Shown here piece by piece: positions 22,701 to 33,761 of a stretch of 64,000 nt of DNA. A program made the translations under genes and the position numbers. Origin of the DNA: Eutypella sp. D-1 (Eukaryota; Ascomycota; Sordariomycetes; Xylariales; Diatrypaceae); NCBI GenBank assembly GCA_023313575.1, contig JAJTTP010000010.1:62001-126000 (forward strand). Reading direction: 5' to 3'. Position 1 is the stretch's first letter, and each line of letters starts with the position of its first letter. The notes beneath the pieces are model-generated. The model had not been told where the DNA came from, did not search any database, and saw only the letters and a program-made list of their open reading frames with translations.

Positions 22701-24963
22701 ATCCCTCTGAGAAAAGCCTCGAAGCAAATTCCCAGCCTGAATTTGCCTGTGTGGTATATTGGCGTGCAACGGATTCTTGCACATTGTAGACAAACCAGTT
22801 GCCTTGAAGTTGTTTTATCGTGCTATTTGAACCAGTAATTCTGGCAGGCACCGTTCCCACTCCAGTATATGGCCAGTATACCAAGCTGTCAGATGATGAT
22901 GTAACATCCGTAATTTTCAAGTTGGCTTTACTCGGCTCGGCACAAGGCGTGGCCGGGGCCCAGCTTTGACCACGAACCCCTTTGATTCGTTCGCAAGTCG
23001 ACATGAGAAATCCCGTGTTAACAAACTGTTTCAATCTGCTGTTCCATAAAGTCTCGGATCTCTTATGTGGAGTGTCATTCCCACAAAGAAGGCTCCAGAT
23101 GATAACATCATCTCCTGGCCGAGAAGCAAAGCGACGACTCAACATGACGCCCGCGTCCTCGATACCAAGCTTGTCAATCTCCGAGCCCAATGGCAAAAGA
23201 TGACGTGAACCGACCAAGAGAGCGCATAAGTCGATACTTCCGTAGTCATACAAGATCTGGAGAACACGTTTCAACGGAACGGTAATATTATTCTTGCACA
23301 GGAGGTGAACGGCTCTATTTCCCCGTACCACTTCCAGCAATGTCCAGGCACGTATATTCCAGTCACTGAGAAGTAGAACTGCTATGAGCGTCTCACATTG
23401 CTGTACTGAGAGCTCTCTGGCATCAATGGCCATTATATCCTGGTCACAGATCAATATAACCTTGCTTTCCCTGAAGATTGGGTTGATGGTTTTGATTGCC
23501 TCAGATCGAAGATTTTCATCTTCTGGTATACAAGCGGCATCGATCCAGTACGAGTCGCAGCCACACTCGTGCGCGATGGTGGCATAACGCTGATGAAGGG
23601 ACTCATTAAACCCCTCTTCAGGCCTTCCTCCTTGTCCATGGCTCCACACATGAGAAATGGCTAGCGTTTGCTTTGTTGATAGGCAGTATTTTAGAGCCTT
23701 TGTGGGCTGGGCGAGAAAAAGATCAACGCTCCGAGGCCCTCGAATGTGGAGATAAGAGTCCTTGTCCCATATAATCTTTTGGCAATCGCCCGAGCATGCT
23801 AGATCATGGGAGGATTGGTCCTCTGGCGACGCAGAATTGCATCTGCTACAGAACCCTGTTTTTGATTCGCAATGCATCCATTTTGACTGTCGCTGGAAGC
23901 ATCGCGCTTCTCGATCACCGAACTGTTTGTTGTAATGCGCGATGAGGGCCCTAAAGTCTCTTGTGCCGGATGAACTGAGTTTGAGCAATTCGAATGGGTG
24001 CCTGCACATATATGGACATGCCTGATCTATCTGCACTTCCGTCTGTAAAGAACTACCAAGAACGCCTAATCCTAGGTCCTCGTATGCCTCAGGCTCCCCA
24101 GGATACCAGAATTCACGGTTCCATTCGCGCCGTAGCCGTGTTCCAAAGATATAGTATTGCGAAATCATTTGTGAACGTTGCCATGCGGTCCAAATGAAGG
24201 CCCTTGCGACTTGATAGGGTAACTGGCCAAATTGCTGCGAGTAACTACAAATGTTACTAGCTTCAAGTGCATTCAACGAGTCAAGAATCTTTAGTAAAAT
24301 ATTTGCATAGTTTGATATCTCGGCGCTGACACCTCGGTGGCTTGTCTGGCTGAGATAAGATGTGATAAGTGCAAGCCGAATAGAGGTAGAGTCAATCACC
24401 GTTGTAACTTTATACCTCTCCCAATATGATTCCACAAGATTCCTAGTGTCAGAATGGGGGGTTGACTTGTCTTCATGATTGTCCTTTAGTAGATAATGAG
24501 AATCCCTAGGATCGAAAGTAGACCATAACTCCCTCGAAAGTTTCAACGCTGACTTCGGGAGCCGTTTGATGATAGAGACAGCGGTGTGAATGTACTTATA
24601 TTCTGTTCTGCTCCATGATGGAACAGTGCAAGTCAACAGGACTTGAATTTTAGTATCCAGCAGCTGAAAATGTTTGTCGGCATCTTTGGCGCATTCCACA
24701 AGATCAGCAGCCATATCGCTTTCAGAACGAGGTTCGTGAGCCCAGATTGATAAATCAGGAGACTCGCTTTCCACAGAGTATTCCGTGGCTACTACGCCGT
24801 CGGACATTGTCTGTTGAGAGCAATTAGACATAAGGTCTTCCTGAGTACTGTCTTCCTCGGTGACCTCCTGAGTATATGCGGCGGCATCTCGGCACATTTC
24901 CTCCCATATGAGCTGGACTCTTTCCCCAAGAACATCTTCCGTTTGGCCGGGACTGAATGACAT
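22591..24963 (-). CDS. HET-like protein C (C-terminus altered by frame switch)
   Basis: The continuous frame runs from ATG 24961-24963 to a stop at 22591, 790 aa. Order as in its paralogues: an acidic N-terminus (MSFSPGQTEDVLGERVQLIW), a helical region with AFIWTAWQRSQM and YMCRHPFELL, then a Cys cluster (CESKTGFCSRC, DQSSHDLACSGDC). The variant HET core follows (ISHVWSHGQGGRPEEGFNE, CGCDSYWIDAACIPEDENLR, LLSDWNIRAWTLLEVVRGN), and then VIIWSLL, TGFLMS and SWAPATP. The last ~37 residues of this frame (after SEGYIK) have no counterpart in HET-A or HET-B; the matching C-terminal sequence lies in another frame (see 22415-22700). Either the allele is truncated by a 2-bp expansion, or a very short intron is spliced. 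It is convergent with HET-B. Role by family: vegetative incompatibility/cell death. Confidence 0.82.
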   Translation of the reverse strand: MSFSPGQTEDVLGERVQLIWEEMCRDAAAYTQEVTEEDSTQEDLMSNCSQQTMSDGVVATEYSVESESPDLSIWAHEPRSESDMAADLVECAKDADKHFQLLDTKIQVLLTCTVPSWSRTEYKYIHTAVSIIKRLPKSALKLSRELWSTFDPRDSHYLLKDNHEDKSTPHSDTRNLVESYWERYKVTTVIDSTSIRLALITSYLSQTSHRGVSAEISNYANILLKILDSLNALEASNICSYSQQFGQLPYQVARAFIWTAWQRSQMISQYYIFGTRLRREWNREFWYPGEPEAYEDLGLGVLGSSLQTEVQIDQACPYMCRHPFELLKLSSSGTRDFRALIAHYNKQFGDREARCFQRQSKWMHCESKTGFCSRCNSASPEDQSSHDLACSGDCQKIIWDKDSYLHIRGPRSVDLFLAQPTKALKYCLSTKQTLAISHVWSHGQGGRPEEGFNESLHQRYATIAHECGCDSYWIDAACIPEDENLRSEAIKTINPIFRESKVILICDQDIMAIDARELSVQQCETLIAVLLLSDWNIRAWTLLEVVRGNRAVHLLCKNNITVPLKRVLQILYDYGSIDLCALLVGSRHLLPLGSEIDKLGIEDAGVMLSRRFASRPGDDVIIWSLLCGNDTPHKRSETLWNSRLKQFVNTGFLMSTCERIKGVRGQSWAPATPCAEPSKANLKITDVTSSSDSLVYWPYTGVGTVPARITGSNSTIKQLQGNWFVYNVQESVARQYTTQANSGWEFASRLFSEGYIKVLFVLYFQLIMSCSWTSPLLHHSTWMKADRKSP

Positions 24964-25702
24964 ACTTAACAGTATTCAGTGTCGTAATAAAGGTGTATTC
25001 CCTAGGAAGATAGCTATTATAACCAAATAGTTATTGTTTCGTATAGGATTTTCGAAAGATGTAATAATCTGTACGGGTCTGAAGGCTATAAGGTTATGGA
25101 ATAAGGTGCTGTGTAAAAGGTACTAAATAAAACAAACGCCCATTCCCCGCTCGAAGGACGGAGAAATAATTAAACCTATTACGGGAGGGCCAGGGGTTTA
25201 AGCCAGTCCAGATCCACGCGATGTACACCAATCGATCCACTGCCAAGGGCGACCTATCCATTTGACCTTCGGCCGCCGTAAGCCACTACTTTAGATAATT
25301 ACAACCATCGTGGTGTTAATAATGTTAGGCTATGGCGTTGATGTAAAGGAAGTATAACTTTAGATCGAATTAATCATCGTTGTCTTAATGTTTAATTAAA
25401 GTGGTTTTTATTGATTATTTTGTATGTTTGTCGCGATTGAACTACGAATATATAAGTTTAAATGGGTGCTTCGTACTTAAGTATCTATAAGCGTTGTGTT
25501 TCAAGGGTCTGGGTCCTGGCCAAAGTATAGCGCTAGGCGACCGTGCCCCATCCCAAGGGTACAGAATTTGAAATCCTTGACCTAGGTTTTTAATTAACAT
25601 TTTATACATATGCATATATACCTAGGTAGGTTACACTGATGCGCCGGGATGTTCCGCCACAGTCCAGCCCAAGACAGCAGCAGGGTCGAGACGAGGCGCA
25701 GC
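24964..25702. other. AT-rich spacer between HET-C promoter and S28 peptidase 3' end
   Basis: A TpA-rich stretch (about 25270-25450 and 25580-25620) with a TACCTAGGTA palindrome at 25619-25628. It marks the edge of the HET island; no coding potential was seen. Confidence 0.45.
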
Positions 25703-27518
25703 TCAGGACGAGCTCTTCTTATACTCATCGACCCAGGCGACGACGGCTTCGCGGAGGACCTTCTGGGCCTCCTGGACGGCGGGCGGGGGGAAGGTGGGGG
25801 TGGTCTCGTTGGGCCAGACGCCGTTCTCGTCCCAGTGGTGGACGGCCTTGTCGATGAGGATGAAGGGCTCGCTGAGGGTGCTCTGGCGGTCGGGCTGGCC
25901 TAGCGCGTGCGGCGTTGCCGCCCGCCACGGGTCCCACTCCCCATCCACGATCGCCAGCCGAGGGTAGCTGATTCCAAATCCACCGTACTTGTTGATCGCG
26001 TCCACATCCGCCGGCTTATCCAGCCCGAATTCCGACGAGCAGATCGATCCCGTGTAGTTCAGGTCGATCGTCCGCGATATCACGCCCAGCTCGCCCTCCG
26101 GCACTCCGCTGCCCGTCTGCAGGTAACCCCATCTGTTTTTGACCATCCATGTTAGAATGTCTCTCATTGAGTGGTGGTGTGGGTGATGGAACATGTAGGT
26201 AGGTAGGTGGTTAGGTAGATATGGTAACTGAAACTTACTGCGTGCAATACTGGTACGGCCAGGACCTCGATTCGTCGCGGCCGGCGGTCTCCTGGGCGAA
26301 GAACGTGTCGTTCTGGGTGCTGGAGCACTCCTCTTGGGTGCCGGAGCACGAGGCGAGGGAGGCGAGGGAGATGTCGCTGATCTCGCCGATCCAGTTGAGG
26401 AAGCGGTTGACGAGGGCATCGGCCTCCTCGCCGTAGCCGCCGGCCTCGAGGAGCTCGAGCACGGTCTCGCGCTTGCGCTCCGTGCGGTCATGGATGACGG
26501 TGTCGTTGGACAGGTTGTCGCAGTAGCGGAAGAAGCTGGTCTGGCCGACCGCGGGGTCCCAGTTGTAGCTCTGCAGGTCGTAGATGCCGCCGATGAGGCG
26601 CGAGGCGAAGTTCGCGTCCGTGATCTGCGGGTCGTAGTCGAACGCCAGCTTGATCTTGTCGGGCCACTCCGTGCCCTTCTTGCCGATGAGGATGTTGTCC
26701 AGCACGTGCGTGAGCTTCTGCACCGTCGTGATGCACTCCTTGGGCCCGAACACCGTCGCCGCCTCGAAGTACTTCCAGTAGTCCCAGATCGCCTGCGTCA
26801 CGCCCGACGACGAGATCGCGCCCCAGAACACCTCCGGGTACAGCTTGCGCAGGAACGCGACGAACGCGCCCGCGTACGAGCCCCCGTACGCGATCCACGC
26901 CGTGCCGTTGGCCGATAGGTCCTTGTCCTCGAGACCGGGGAACACCACGTGCTGCGCGAAGTACGCCGTGTCGGCCAGCGCCTGGTCCGTGGTCAGGAAG
27001 CGCAGGTTCTCGGTGGTCGTGTCCTCTACCGGCCAGCTCTCCCCGTAGTACCGGTGCTCGAGGATCACGCCAACCCCCTTGGTCGCCTTGGCCAGCTGGT
27101 ACACGATGCCCTTCTGCAGGAACGGCAGGCGGTTCACCCCGCTCGTCTCCCCGGACGCCAGCACGATCACCGGCCCGCCCTCCTCGTAGAACTGCGCGTC
27201 GAACCAGTAGCGCAGGTCGAAGGTGTCGTCCGAGTGCGGCTCGTACAGCGAGTCATTGTGGAAGTGGTCCACCGGCACCTTGAGCGTGTGCGCAGGGTAG
27301 TCGGGATCGGCGGCCAACGAGGACAACTGCACCGTATCCTGCTTCAACCGTCCAGTAGGGTGAGCTTCACGACCACTAGGAGTCTAAGAGGCCGGGTTCT
27401 TCTCGGTTCATCTTACCTGTTTACGGAGCTGGCTAATGGGAACCGGCGGGCCGAGCATGGCCTGGGCCAGCGCCGGCAGCAGTGCGAGCAGGCCCGCGGC
27501 GAAGCCGTACCGAGCCAT
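25703..27518 (-). CDS. Secreted S28-family serine peptidase (prolyl carboxypeptidase/DPP-like)
   Basis: Join (minus) 27417..27518, 26239..27338, 25703..26132; 543 aa. Exon 1 encodes a signal peptide (MARYGFAAGLLALLPALAQA) then LGPPVPISQLRKQ. The peptidase domain shows LEHRYYGESWP, and the nucleophile Ser about residue 188 in YGGSYAGAFVAF. The Asp is in VDGEWDPWRAATPH and the His in DKAVHHWDENG: the S28 Ser-Asp-His triad in family order. Intron 1 has GTAAGA/AAGCAG. Intron 2 has GTAAGT, branch TTCTAACATGG and acceptor AAACAG, joining YQYCTQ to WGYLQTG, a well-conserved S28 junction. Several NxT/S sites suggest glycosylation. S28 enzymes cleave after proline, mostly at acidic pH in secreted fungal forms. 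Confidence 0.92.
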
Positions 27519-29342
27519 TGTCGCGAATATTCACAGCGCGCAAGCACAGACACACAAGCAAATGCCCTATTTGCTTTTGCGAAGCTGGATTCGGAGCTTT
27601 CGAGGGGGGAGGGGTATTATTAGAGGAACCGTCGATACTCGCAGCGGGATACGGTGTAAGCCCCAATCAAGGCCATTTCGATAACCTAAGAGGGGAAAAG
27701 AGGTAGGTCATCCGGTCTTTATGTAAATGCACTGTGCCCTGCCTGCCCTGCAGCACTTTCACGGGGGTCCACCCGTTTTCTGCCTGACCGACCCATCATC
27801 ATCATGATCACCCCCAGCCGCCGATCCTTCCACGCCCTGCCTGGCTCGTTCTCCCCCAGCTTCCTTCTCGATGCAGCGATAGGGGCCCCCCATCGGCCGT
27901 TGACGCGATGGACGCTCGCTCGGGTTGGTGCGCGAACGCTTTGGTTCCGCGCAGGGAAATTAGCTACGACTTTTAGCTCCCCACCCCCGAAACCCGCATC
28001 CAGTGCGATGATCCGCGCCTGGCTACTTGCCTATCTGGGAAGGTGCCTATCAATAGCCTCCCGGGTTGTCTGGTCTTGGCGTTGTGGCACTGGCTTTTCC
28101 CGACGGGGATTCATGCCCTATGGAGATCTGCTCATTGGGTGGTGGGTTGTTGTTGGGGCGGGGAGGCGGTGGCCTAAACTCGCAAGTCGACGACCGGAAG
28201 CCCCAGCCTCAATGCTTGTTTTCTTTTGGCTTTTTGTTTTTCTATTCCAAGAGAGAAGAAAACAACGATCCGGCAGTAGGGCTGACTGCCCGGGCTGTCT
28301 GTTTATGTGCCTACATTAGACTATAGTTAGTCCTAATTGAATGATGATCAGCAGCCCTATGTGTTATGCCGTGGGGAACCACCTTGGAGATAATCCTTCA
28401 TGCCTTATCTGCGGCTGTCAGAGCGAGTTATCCGGGTTGCAATACATAGGCGTATGTTATGAGGAGGGATCCGGGCACTATTGCATGCGAACACAGGCCG
28501 CTAGAATGCAGGTGGGATCGTATTCGATAAGCGTGCACGATGGATAATGCGGCAACACTCATTAGTTAAATCCCGCCTAGTCTAGACGGCCGGCGCGCGA
28601 TGCCCCTCCAGGTATTTAGGAATGAATGAATGCTACCTTCCACTCTTCTCACCTGGCACGGAGAAGATACTCCTTATCGGGCATTTGCTTTCTAATATGT
28701 AACTATTGATAGACAACCGACTACCCCGGAGCTTATTTCGTATAAGGCGATTTAGTCGGTACGATTCTTGGCCCGCCGTTGAGACTATAGAAGAACCGCA
28801 TGGGCCGGAGCTTCCTTCTAATGAACCCCTGCTTGCACACCGAGCTCGTGTTGTAGATTTCTGGGCGGAACCGGTATTTACGGATTTTCTTTTCTATGAT
28901 GTGATTGCTTTCCCTTTCCTCGTACTCATTTTTCTAACTGGCCAATCCGTGATTCTAGGACTAATTGGGATTCTGCCTCTGCCATATAGTGGGCAGGTAA
29001 AGTAACTACGATATATAAAAAAAGCCGCCTAGTTGGGACTATTGCCAGAGTGCCAAGCTATTAGCAATATCATGACGGATTGACGGGATATCGCACCAGA
29101 GCCCATAGTGTATGCCTAGTAGACGAGGAACAGAGGGTGGTGGTAGGTGTATGAGTATATCGTGTTTACATTACAATAAAAACCCGGTCTTCTCTTTCTA
29201 GTTATATATATCCGCACGTGCTTGTGGCTCTCTCTCTATCTTTCTATCTATGCAATGTCTTAACGTGTGCAGCCAGTGATATCCTTCGCATGATGTAACG
29301 GTGCGGGTGTGGGGACTCCGTTTGCGACTAACCCCGCAGCCC
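27519..29342. other. Intergenic, S28 peptidase promoter to PPCS 3' end
   Basis: Frames at 27804-28319 and 28706-29005 are open but show no motif, homology or splice support. The second (non-ATG start, one hydrophobic segment near its C-terminus) is the only one worth a transcript check. Confidence 0.4.
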
Positions 29343-30854
29343 TTAGCTGGAGGCCTTATTCCGCGCCGCGACGGCCTGGACATGCTTGTCGTGGAGGCCC
29401 TTGACGGCGGGGATGATGAGGCTCTCGATCTCGATCTCGGGCTCGCCGTCGGGCAGGGTGGCGGGGTCCATGGGCATGTCCTCGCCCTGAATGAGCCTGT
29501 CCTCGCGCTCCTTCTTCCTCCGCCGCCGCTCCTCCTCCTCCTCCACCCGCGTTTTCTCGTCCCCTTCATCGTCGTCATCGTCGGCGGACGGTGCGGCCTC
29601 GGCAGCACCGACCATGTCCTCGACGCCGGTCTGGGTCCTCTTCCGACGGGCGCTCGGGACGCGAATCCAGCGGTCGCGCTCGCCGGGCGCGACGAAGACG
29701 ACCTCCCACTTGCGCGTCGCCAGTAGGTTGCCGACAACCAGGTGGTGCTGGTACCGGTCTAGGGAATACTTGGCCTTGTGCACGAGGATCGACGGGTCCG
29801 TCTCCAGCTTGAACGACACGATCATGCCTTCCGGCGCCCAGCCATCCACCAGGTTCTTAAGGAACTTGGGCACCGGGTCTAGGTCGATGATCAGGCGCTT
29901 GCTGCGCGGCACTGACGGTGACGAGTCGAAGTTGTCAAACGTCTCCTCCTCGTTACTGTTGTCGCCGCCGTTGCCGTTGCCGTTATCGTTGCCGCCCTGG
30001 GCGCGCTGCTCCGGCGTGATGGTCGTGGGCCCTTGTTGTTTCGGCTTAAGCGAGTCGGTAGCCGTGGTGCTCTGGATCTTGTGCTCGGCCATGCGATCCG
30101 GCGGGACGAAGAAGTCGCTGACGGCGGCGGCGAGGTAAAGCAGACCTCCGGGGCCGAGGGGGCGCATAAGGCGGGCGACGGCGCGCAGTTCGTGCAGGTA
30201 GTCGGTGATGGTGACGAAGGGCAGCATCAGCAGGGTGTTCCTCCGCTTGGCGTCGTTGTACTTGCGCAGCACGCGCAGCATCTTGGCCTGGTGGGCCGGG
30301 TTCGCAACGACGCTGCCGCTGCCGTCGCCGGCCTCGTGCAGGAAGTCCAGGAAGCAGTCCGTGCTGTGGCTGTAGTGCCGGCTGTAGGGTAGCAGGCTGA
30401 ACTGGCGGTGCAGGAAGATGACGGCGTACCCGGCCTCGAGAAAGTACTCGGCGGAGGTGGCGCCGCGGGTACCGGCGCTGAAATTGTCAATGAAGCGCAC
30501 GGTGTTCTTCTCGAGCGGCACCGTGGTCCCGCCCGACGTGACTAACACGACCCTCCGGTTCTCGGCGGCGTGCTGGCGGATGAAGGCCTCGGCGGCGGCG
30601 ATGTGCTGCGGCAAGGCCTTGGGGGGCGGGTTGGAGTTGAAGTAGGCATTCTCGTCCATCAGGTACGGGGCGGTCGTGTTAGCGGAGGTATTGCTAGACA
30701 TCGTGCCGTCTGATTGTGTAGAGGATACGGAGGAGGCTCGTGATGAGCGTGAAGGGGAGATGTTGAACGAGAGACTAAGTGATGACGAGGATGATTTCGG
30801 TGAGGTCTCTCCAAAAGAAGGACGAGACTCCGAACGTTCTATCTGCGATGCCAT
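29343..30854 (-). CDS. CAB2: Phosphopantothenate-cysteine ligase (CAB2/PPCS-like)
   Basis: This enzyme condenses 4'-phosphopantothenate with cysteine, step two of CoA synthesis; eukaryotic PPCS is a stand-alone cytosolic enzyme. A single exon, 503 aa, from ATG at 30852-30854. Residues 1-65 are a Ser/Thr-rich low-complexity leader; an ATG at codon 51 (MSSNTSANT) is an alternative start. The DFP/CoaB-type fold shows VLVTSGGTTVPLEKNTVRFI, FIDNFSAGTRGATSAEYFL, FLHRQFSLLPYSRHY, LYLAAAVSDFFVP, and later MIVSFKLETDPSILVHKA with VVGNLLATRKWEVVFV. Two insertions lengthen it over a typical PPCS: a Gln/Asn/Gly-rich stretch (about 280-310) and a charged D/E/R/K-rich segment (about 425-460). Confidence 0.9.
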   Translation of the reverse strand: MASQIERSESRPSFGETSPKSSSSSLSLSFNISPSRSSRASSVSSTQSDGTMSSNTSANTTAPYLMDENAYFNSNPPPKALPQHIAAAEAFIRQHAAENRRVVLVTSGGTTVPLEKNTVRFIDNFSAGTRGATSAEYFLEAGYAVIFLHRQFSLLPYSRHYSHSTDCFLDFLHEAGDGSGSVVANPAHQAKMLRVLRKYNDAKRRNTLLMLPFVTITDYLHELRAVARLMRPLGPGGLLYLAAAVSDFFVPPDRMAEHKIQSTTATDSLKPKQQGPTTITPEQRAQGGNDNGNGNGGDNSNEEETFDNFDSSPSVPRSKRLIIDLDPVPKFLKNLVDGWAPEGMIVSFKLETDPSILVHKAKYSLDRYQHHLVVGNLLATRKWEVVFVAPGERDRWIRVPSARRKRTQTGVEDMVGAAEAAPSADDDDDEGDEKTRVEEEEERRRRKKEREDRLIQGEDMPMDPATLPDGEPEIEIESLIIPAVKGLHDKHVQAVAARNKASS

Positions 30855-32396
30855 TGTGTCAGTATAGATAGAGGAGGGTGGTGTGGAGAGAGTAAGCGAC
30901 GAGCGAATTTCATATCTGCATCGAGATAGTGCGAATGTATTATATTCCTCATGATTAAGATAAGATGCCGACGAGTGGGTAATAAGGGCAGGCTGGATAT
31001 TTTTCCTCCTTCCGATATTCTGATGTAAGCGCCGGCGCAAGGGAGTTGTTGGGCAAGTGCAAGGCAAGTGCAAGGATTAATACTCCGGTCTCGTAGCCGT
31101 AAAATCGCGAAGTCGCAAAAAACCTCCCAGGTGCGAGACCGCAAAATCGCCAAACCTCGGCTACGGCCCCGCGCTTCCCCCCCCAATGATGCGCGCGCGG
31201 GTCAGAATAAGGCGGGGTAGTAGGGAGATTTCCTGTTTTCCGCTTCCCATTTCACCGGAAATGTGTAAAATGACGAGCAGAAAAATAGTTAACTTACCTT
31301 GTTAAGTATCTAGTCAAGTTACGGTTTAGATATGCCAATCCATAAGTTGTGAATCATAGGCGTCGGCCGAGTTCCAAGGTTCGCTTTTGAGTAATTTATG
31401 TTGAATTGGTGATGAAACTCAGTTGTCCCATAGTTTTATTTTGCGCTCAGTAAGATTGAGGTACGATAGAAACGGTAAAAACGGCAATCGGAAAACGGAG
31501 TTAAAAATACAGTGGGGAACGTCCCGCCCGTACGCCCATTTCCCCCTTCCAAGGTTCGCCCCCCCCCATGGGGTACTTGCACGGCCGCTGCACCGCTAAG
31601 CGCAATCGGATGAACGGAGTGGGCCACGTGCGTTTTTCGATCGATGATGCCGCAAGAAAGTGCAACTGCGTCTGCTATGTTTTACTGGTTTATTTAGGCC
31701 AAGAGGACTTAACAAGTCGCTTATGTCGACTATAACGGCAAGGCCCGAGGGAGATTATAGGTTGGCACTTGGAGGAGATCCCGACTCCCGAGGCATGGTC
31801 AAACCCCCCAAACCCCCGGGCCCCAACCGTATTGTTGTACTCATTACATCATCGTTGCACGTCTGAGAAGTTGACGCTGGCCATTGACCCCAAAACTACC
31901 TACTTAGCTGCAGTCACAGGATAATAAGTAATAAGTACAATATGGCCTTGTTCATAGGTATTAATAAGTAAGCTATTGGATCAAAAGGGGGAGTCGACCT
32001 CGTGGCGTTCGAGAACCACTCCAGTCGCGCTCAACCCTGCTACTCTATGACTACTCACTAATAACAAACTAACCGACGGGAGTGCGCCCGTCCCAAGTCC
32101 ATAAGTCCAATGCCCATGATGCAAATAGGTAATTTCGGAACTCCCATCGCAACCGTGATCCCCCCTTATTCGTGATTGTGAAGCCATGCGTCCTAGTCCC
32201 CGTCCATTTAATGCAAAACAGAAAAAGAAAAAAACGAAAGGAAAAGGAAAAGCCTTCTTTCCTCATGCAGTCGTAACCATATACCAATAATGAAGACAAT
32301 GCGCCGGATCCATCCTAACACCCCCCCTTCCCAAATTCCATTTCCCGTATTTACCTCGGCCCGCGACCTCGACCGCAACCACATTCCGGCCTCGCC
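30855..32396. other. Intergenic, PPCS promoter to GPI-protein 3' flank
   Basis: No gene is supported. The PPCS upstream region has two similar AAATCGC-containing strings (about 31101-31117 and 31142-31153). The rest is low-information sequence. Confidence 0.4.
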
Positions 32397-33761
32397 TCAC
32401 AGCAATGCTACAACGCCTACCAAGATGGCGATCAGGGCCCCCCACAGCCCCGTGACGCGGGAGCCCTCGACGCCCAAGCCAAAGCCGAAGCCGAAGAGTG
32501 GCACCGGACCGGCGGCGCCCGCGCTATCGGCATCGTCGTTGTCGTTACTACCACCACTGCCACCGGTGCCGGTCGAGGAGGCCTGGGAGCCGAGCGTCGT
32601 GGTGGTGGTGTAATCCTCGCTGACGGCGCGGGCGACGGTGGCGACGCCGGAGCGCGTGGTGAGGCTTCCGTTGGGACCAGTGGTGGTGAGGTCGATGGTC
32701 TCCGTGGAAGTAGCGGCCCAGGACCAGCCGTCGCCCCAGCCGACCCAGCCGTCGAACCCGCCGTGGCCATTCCACCCGCACCGCGGCCCCACGAACCACG
32801 GGCTGCCGTCGAACAGCCCGCACGCCGCGTCCGCTCCCGGACCACCCGCTGTCACTGTCACCGTCGCCCCGCTCCACGTGCCCGACGCGCTCCACGCCGA
32901 CGCCCACTCCGACGCGTATCGGCTGTACGCGCTGTCGAACCCGCCCCATCCGGGCACCGCGCTACCCCACTCGCCCGGCGGCCCGTGGTGGCCACCGCCA
33001 GGTCCACCGTATCCCCCGGGTCCGCCTCCCCAACCATGACCTCCGGGAGGAGGACCCCAGCCCGAGGCGCCAGGGGCACCCCACGTGACGGGGCCCGCGG
33101 TGAACGTGATCGTGGTGATGGCGTTAGAGGCAGCGGAGCCGGTCTCGGTAGCGGCGCTGGTGCAGGAGGCCCAGTGACTGCACAGGGACGAGGAGAGGGA
33201 GCTATAGGAGGTCCAGACGGACGGGGTGGCGGAGCACGCGCTCTCGATGCAGGACCTGGCGCTGCCCCCGGTGTCCGGGTCGTCGCAGTAGTCGGACTGG
33301 GCAGGCCAGACGGGCGGCGCCGTCGGCGTCGCCAATGCCGACGCCGCTGCCGCGGTCGCCTCCGAGACCGCTGAGTTGAAGGCCGACGAGAGGCATGTTT
33401 GCTACAAGAGGGGAAGGGTCAGGGGTTTAGTAAGTTGTCCTACGCAAGTGTCTATGCGCGTGTCTTAATGCATCTATCAAAACATTGGCGGAGCTGTACA
33501 CGACTTTCAAGAGATACATTAGGTAGTGGAGCAGCAGGGAAGCAAATGCGAATTTTTGTGCTCGTTGCCACACATGCGCCTGCACAGATATGGTGATGAG
33601 AGTACGACGGATGGAGAGGCCGGCGGCTAACGACGGCTCAACGCGAACAAGGGAATTTGGGGGGGAGATCTCACAGCGCACTCTGGAGCCCCTTTCCACC
33701 ACTGCGCAACTACGGCGGTCGGCGCCATGATGATGGCGGCGGTTGCTATAGAGGTCCTCAT
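32397..33761 (-). CDS. GPI-anchored, Cys-containing cell-wall glycoprotein (CFEM-like N-terminus)
   Basis: Join (minus) 33675..33761 and 32397..33401; 363 aa. Exon 1 (29 codons) is a signal peptide, MRTSIATAAIIMAPTAVVAQ, followed by WWKGAPECA. A 273-nt intron (GTGAGA donor, TTGTAG acceptor) joins it in phase 0 to QTCLSSAFNSAVSEA. Cys spacing afterwards (YCDDPDTG, RSCIESACSATP, SSLCSHWASC) gives seven to eight Cys in the first ~100 residues, like fungal extracellular Cys-rich domains of the CFEM type; the match to CFEM proper is not certain. The middle is Gly/Pro/Trp-rich (GGHGWGGGPGGYGGPGG), followed by a Thr/Ser-rich stretch. A C-terminal hydrophobic tail (GLWGALIAILVGVVALL) fits a GPI-attachment signal. 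A further small exon inside the long intron cannot be excluded. Confidence 0.78.

Noticed and set aside
27804..28319. 171-codon plus-strand frame upstream of the S28 peptidase
   Set aside because: Low-complexity Arg/Trp/Ser composition, no motif, and it overlaps the promoter of the peptidase; typical of chance openness in GC-rich DNA.
28706..29005. 99-codon frame with a hydrophobic C-terminal half
   Set aside because: Starts at TTG rather than ATG, no family recognised and no splice context; left out pending transcript evidence.
32763..33374. 203-codon plus-strand Arg/Pro-rich frame
   Set aside because: Antisense to the Gly/Pro-rich GPI-protein exon, with no independent support.
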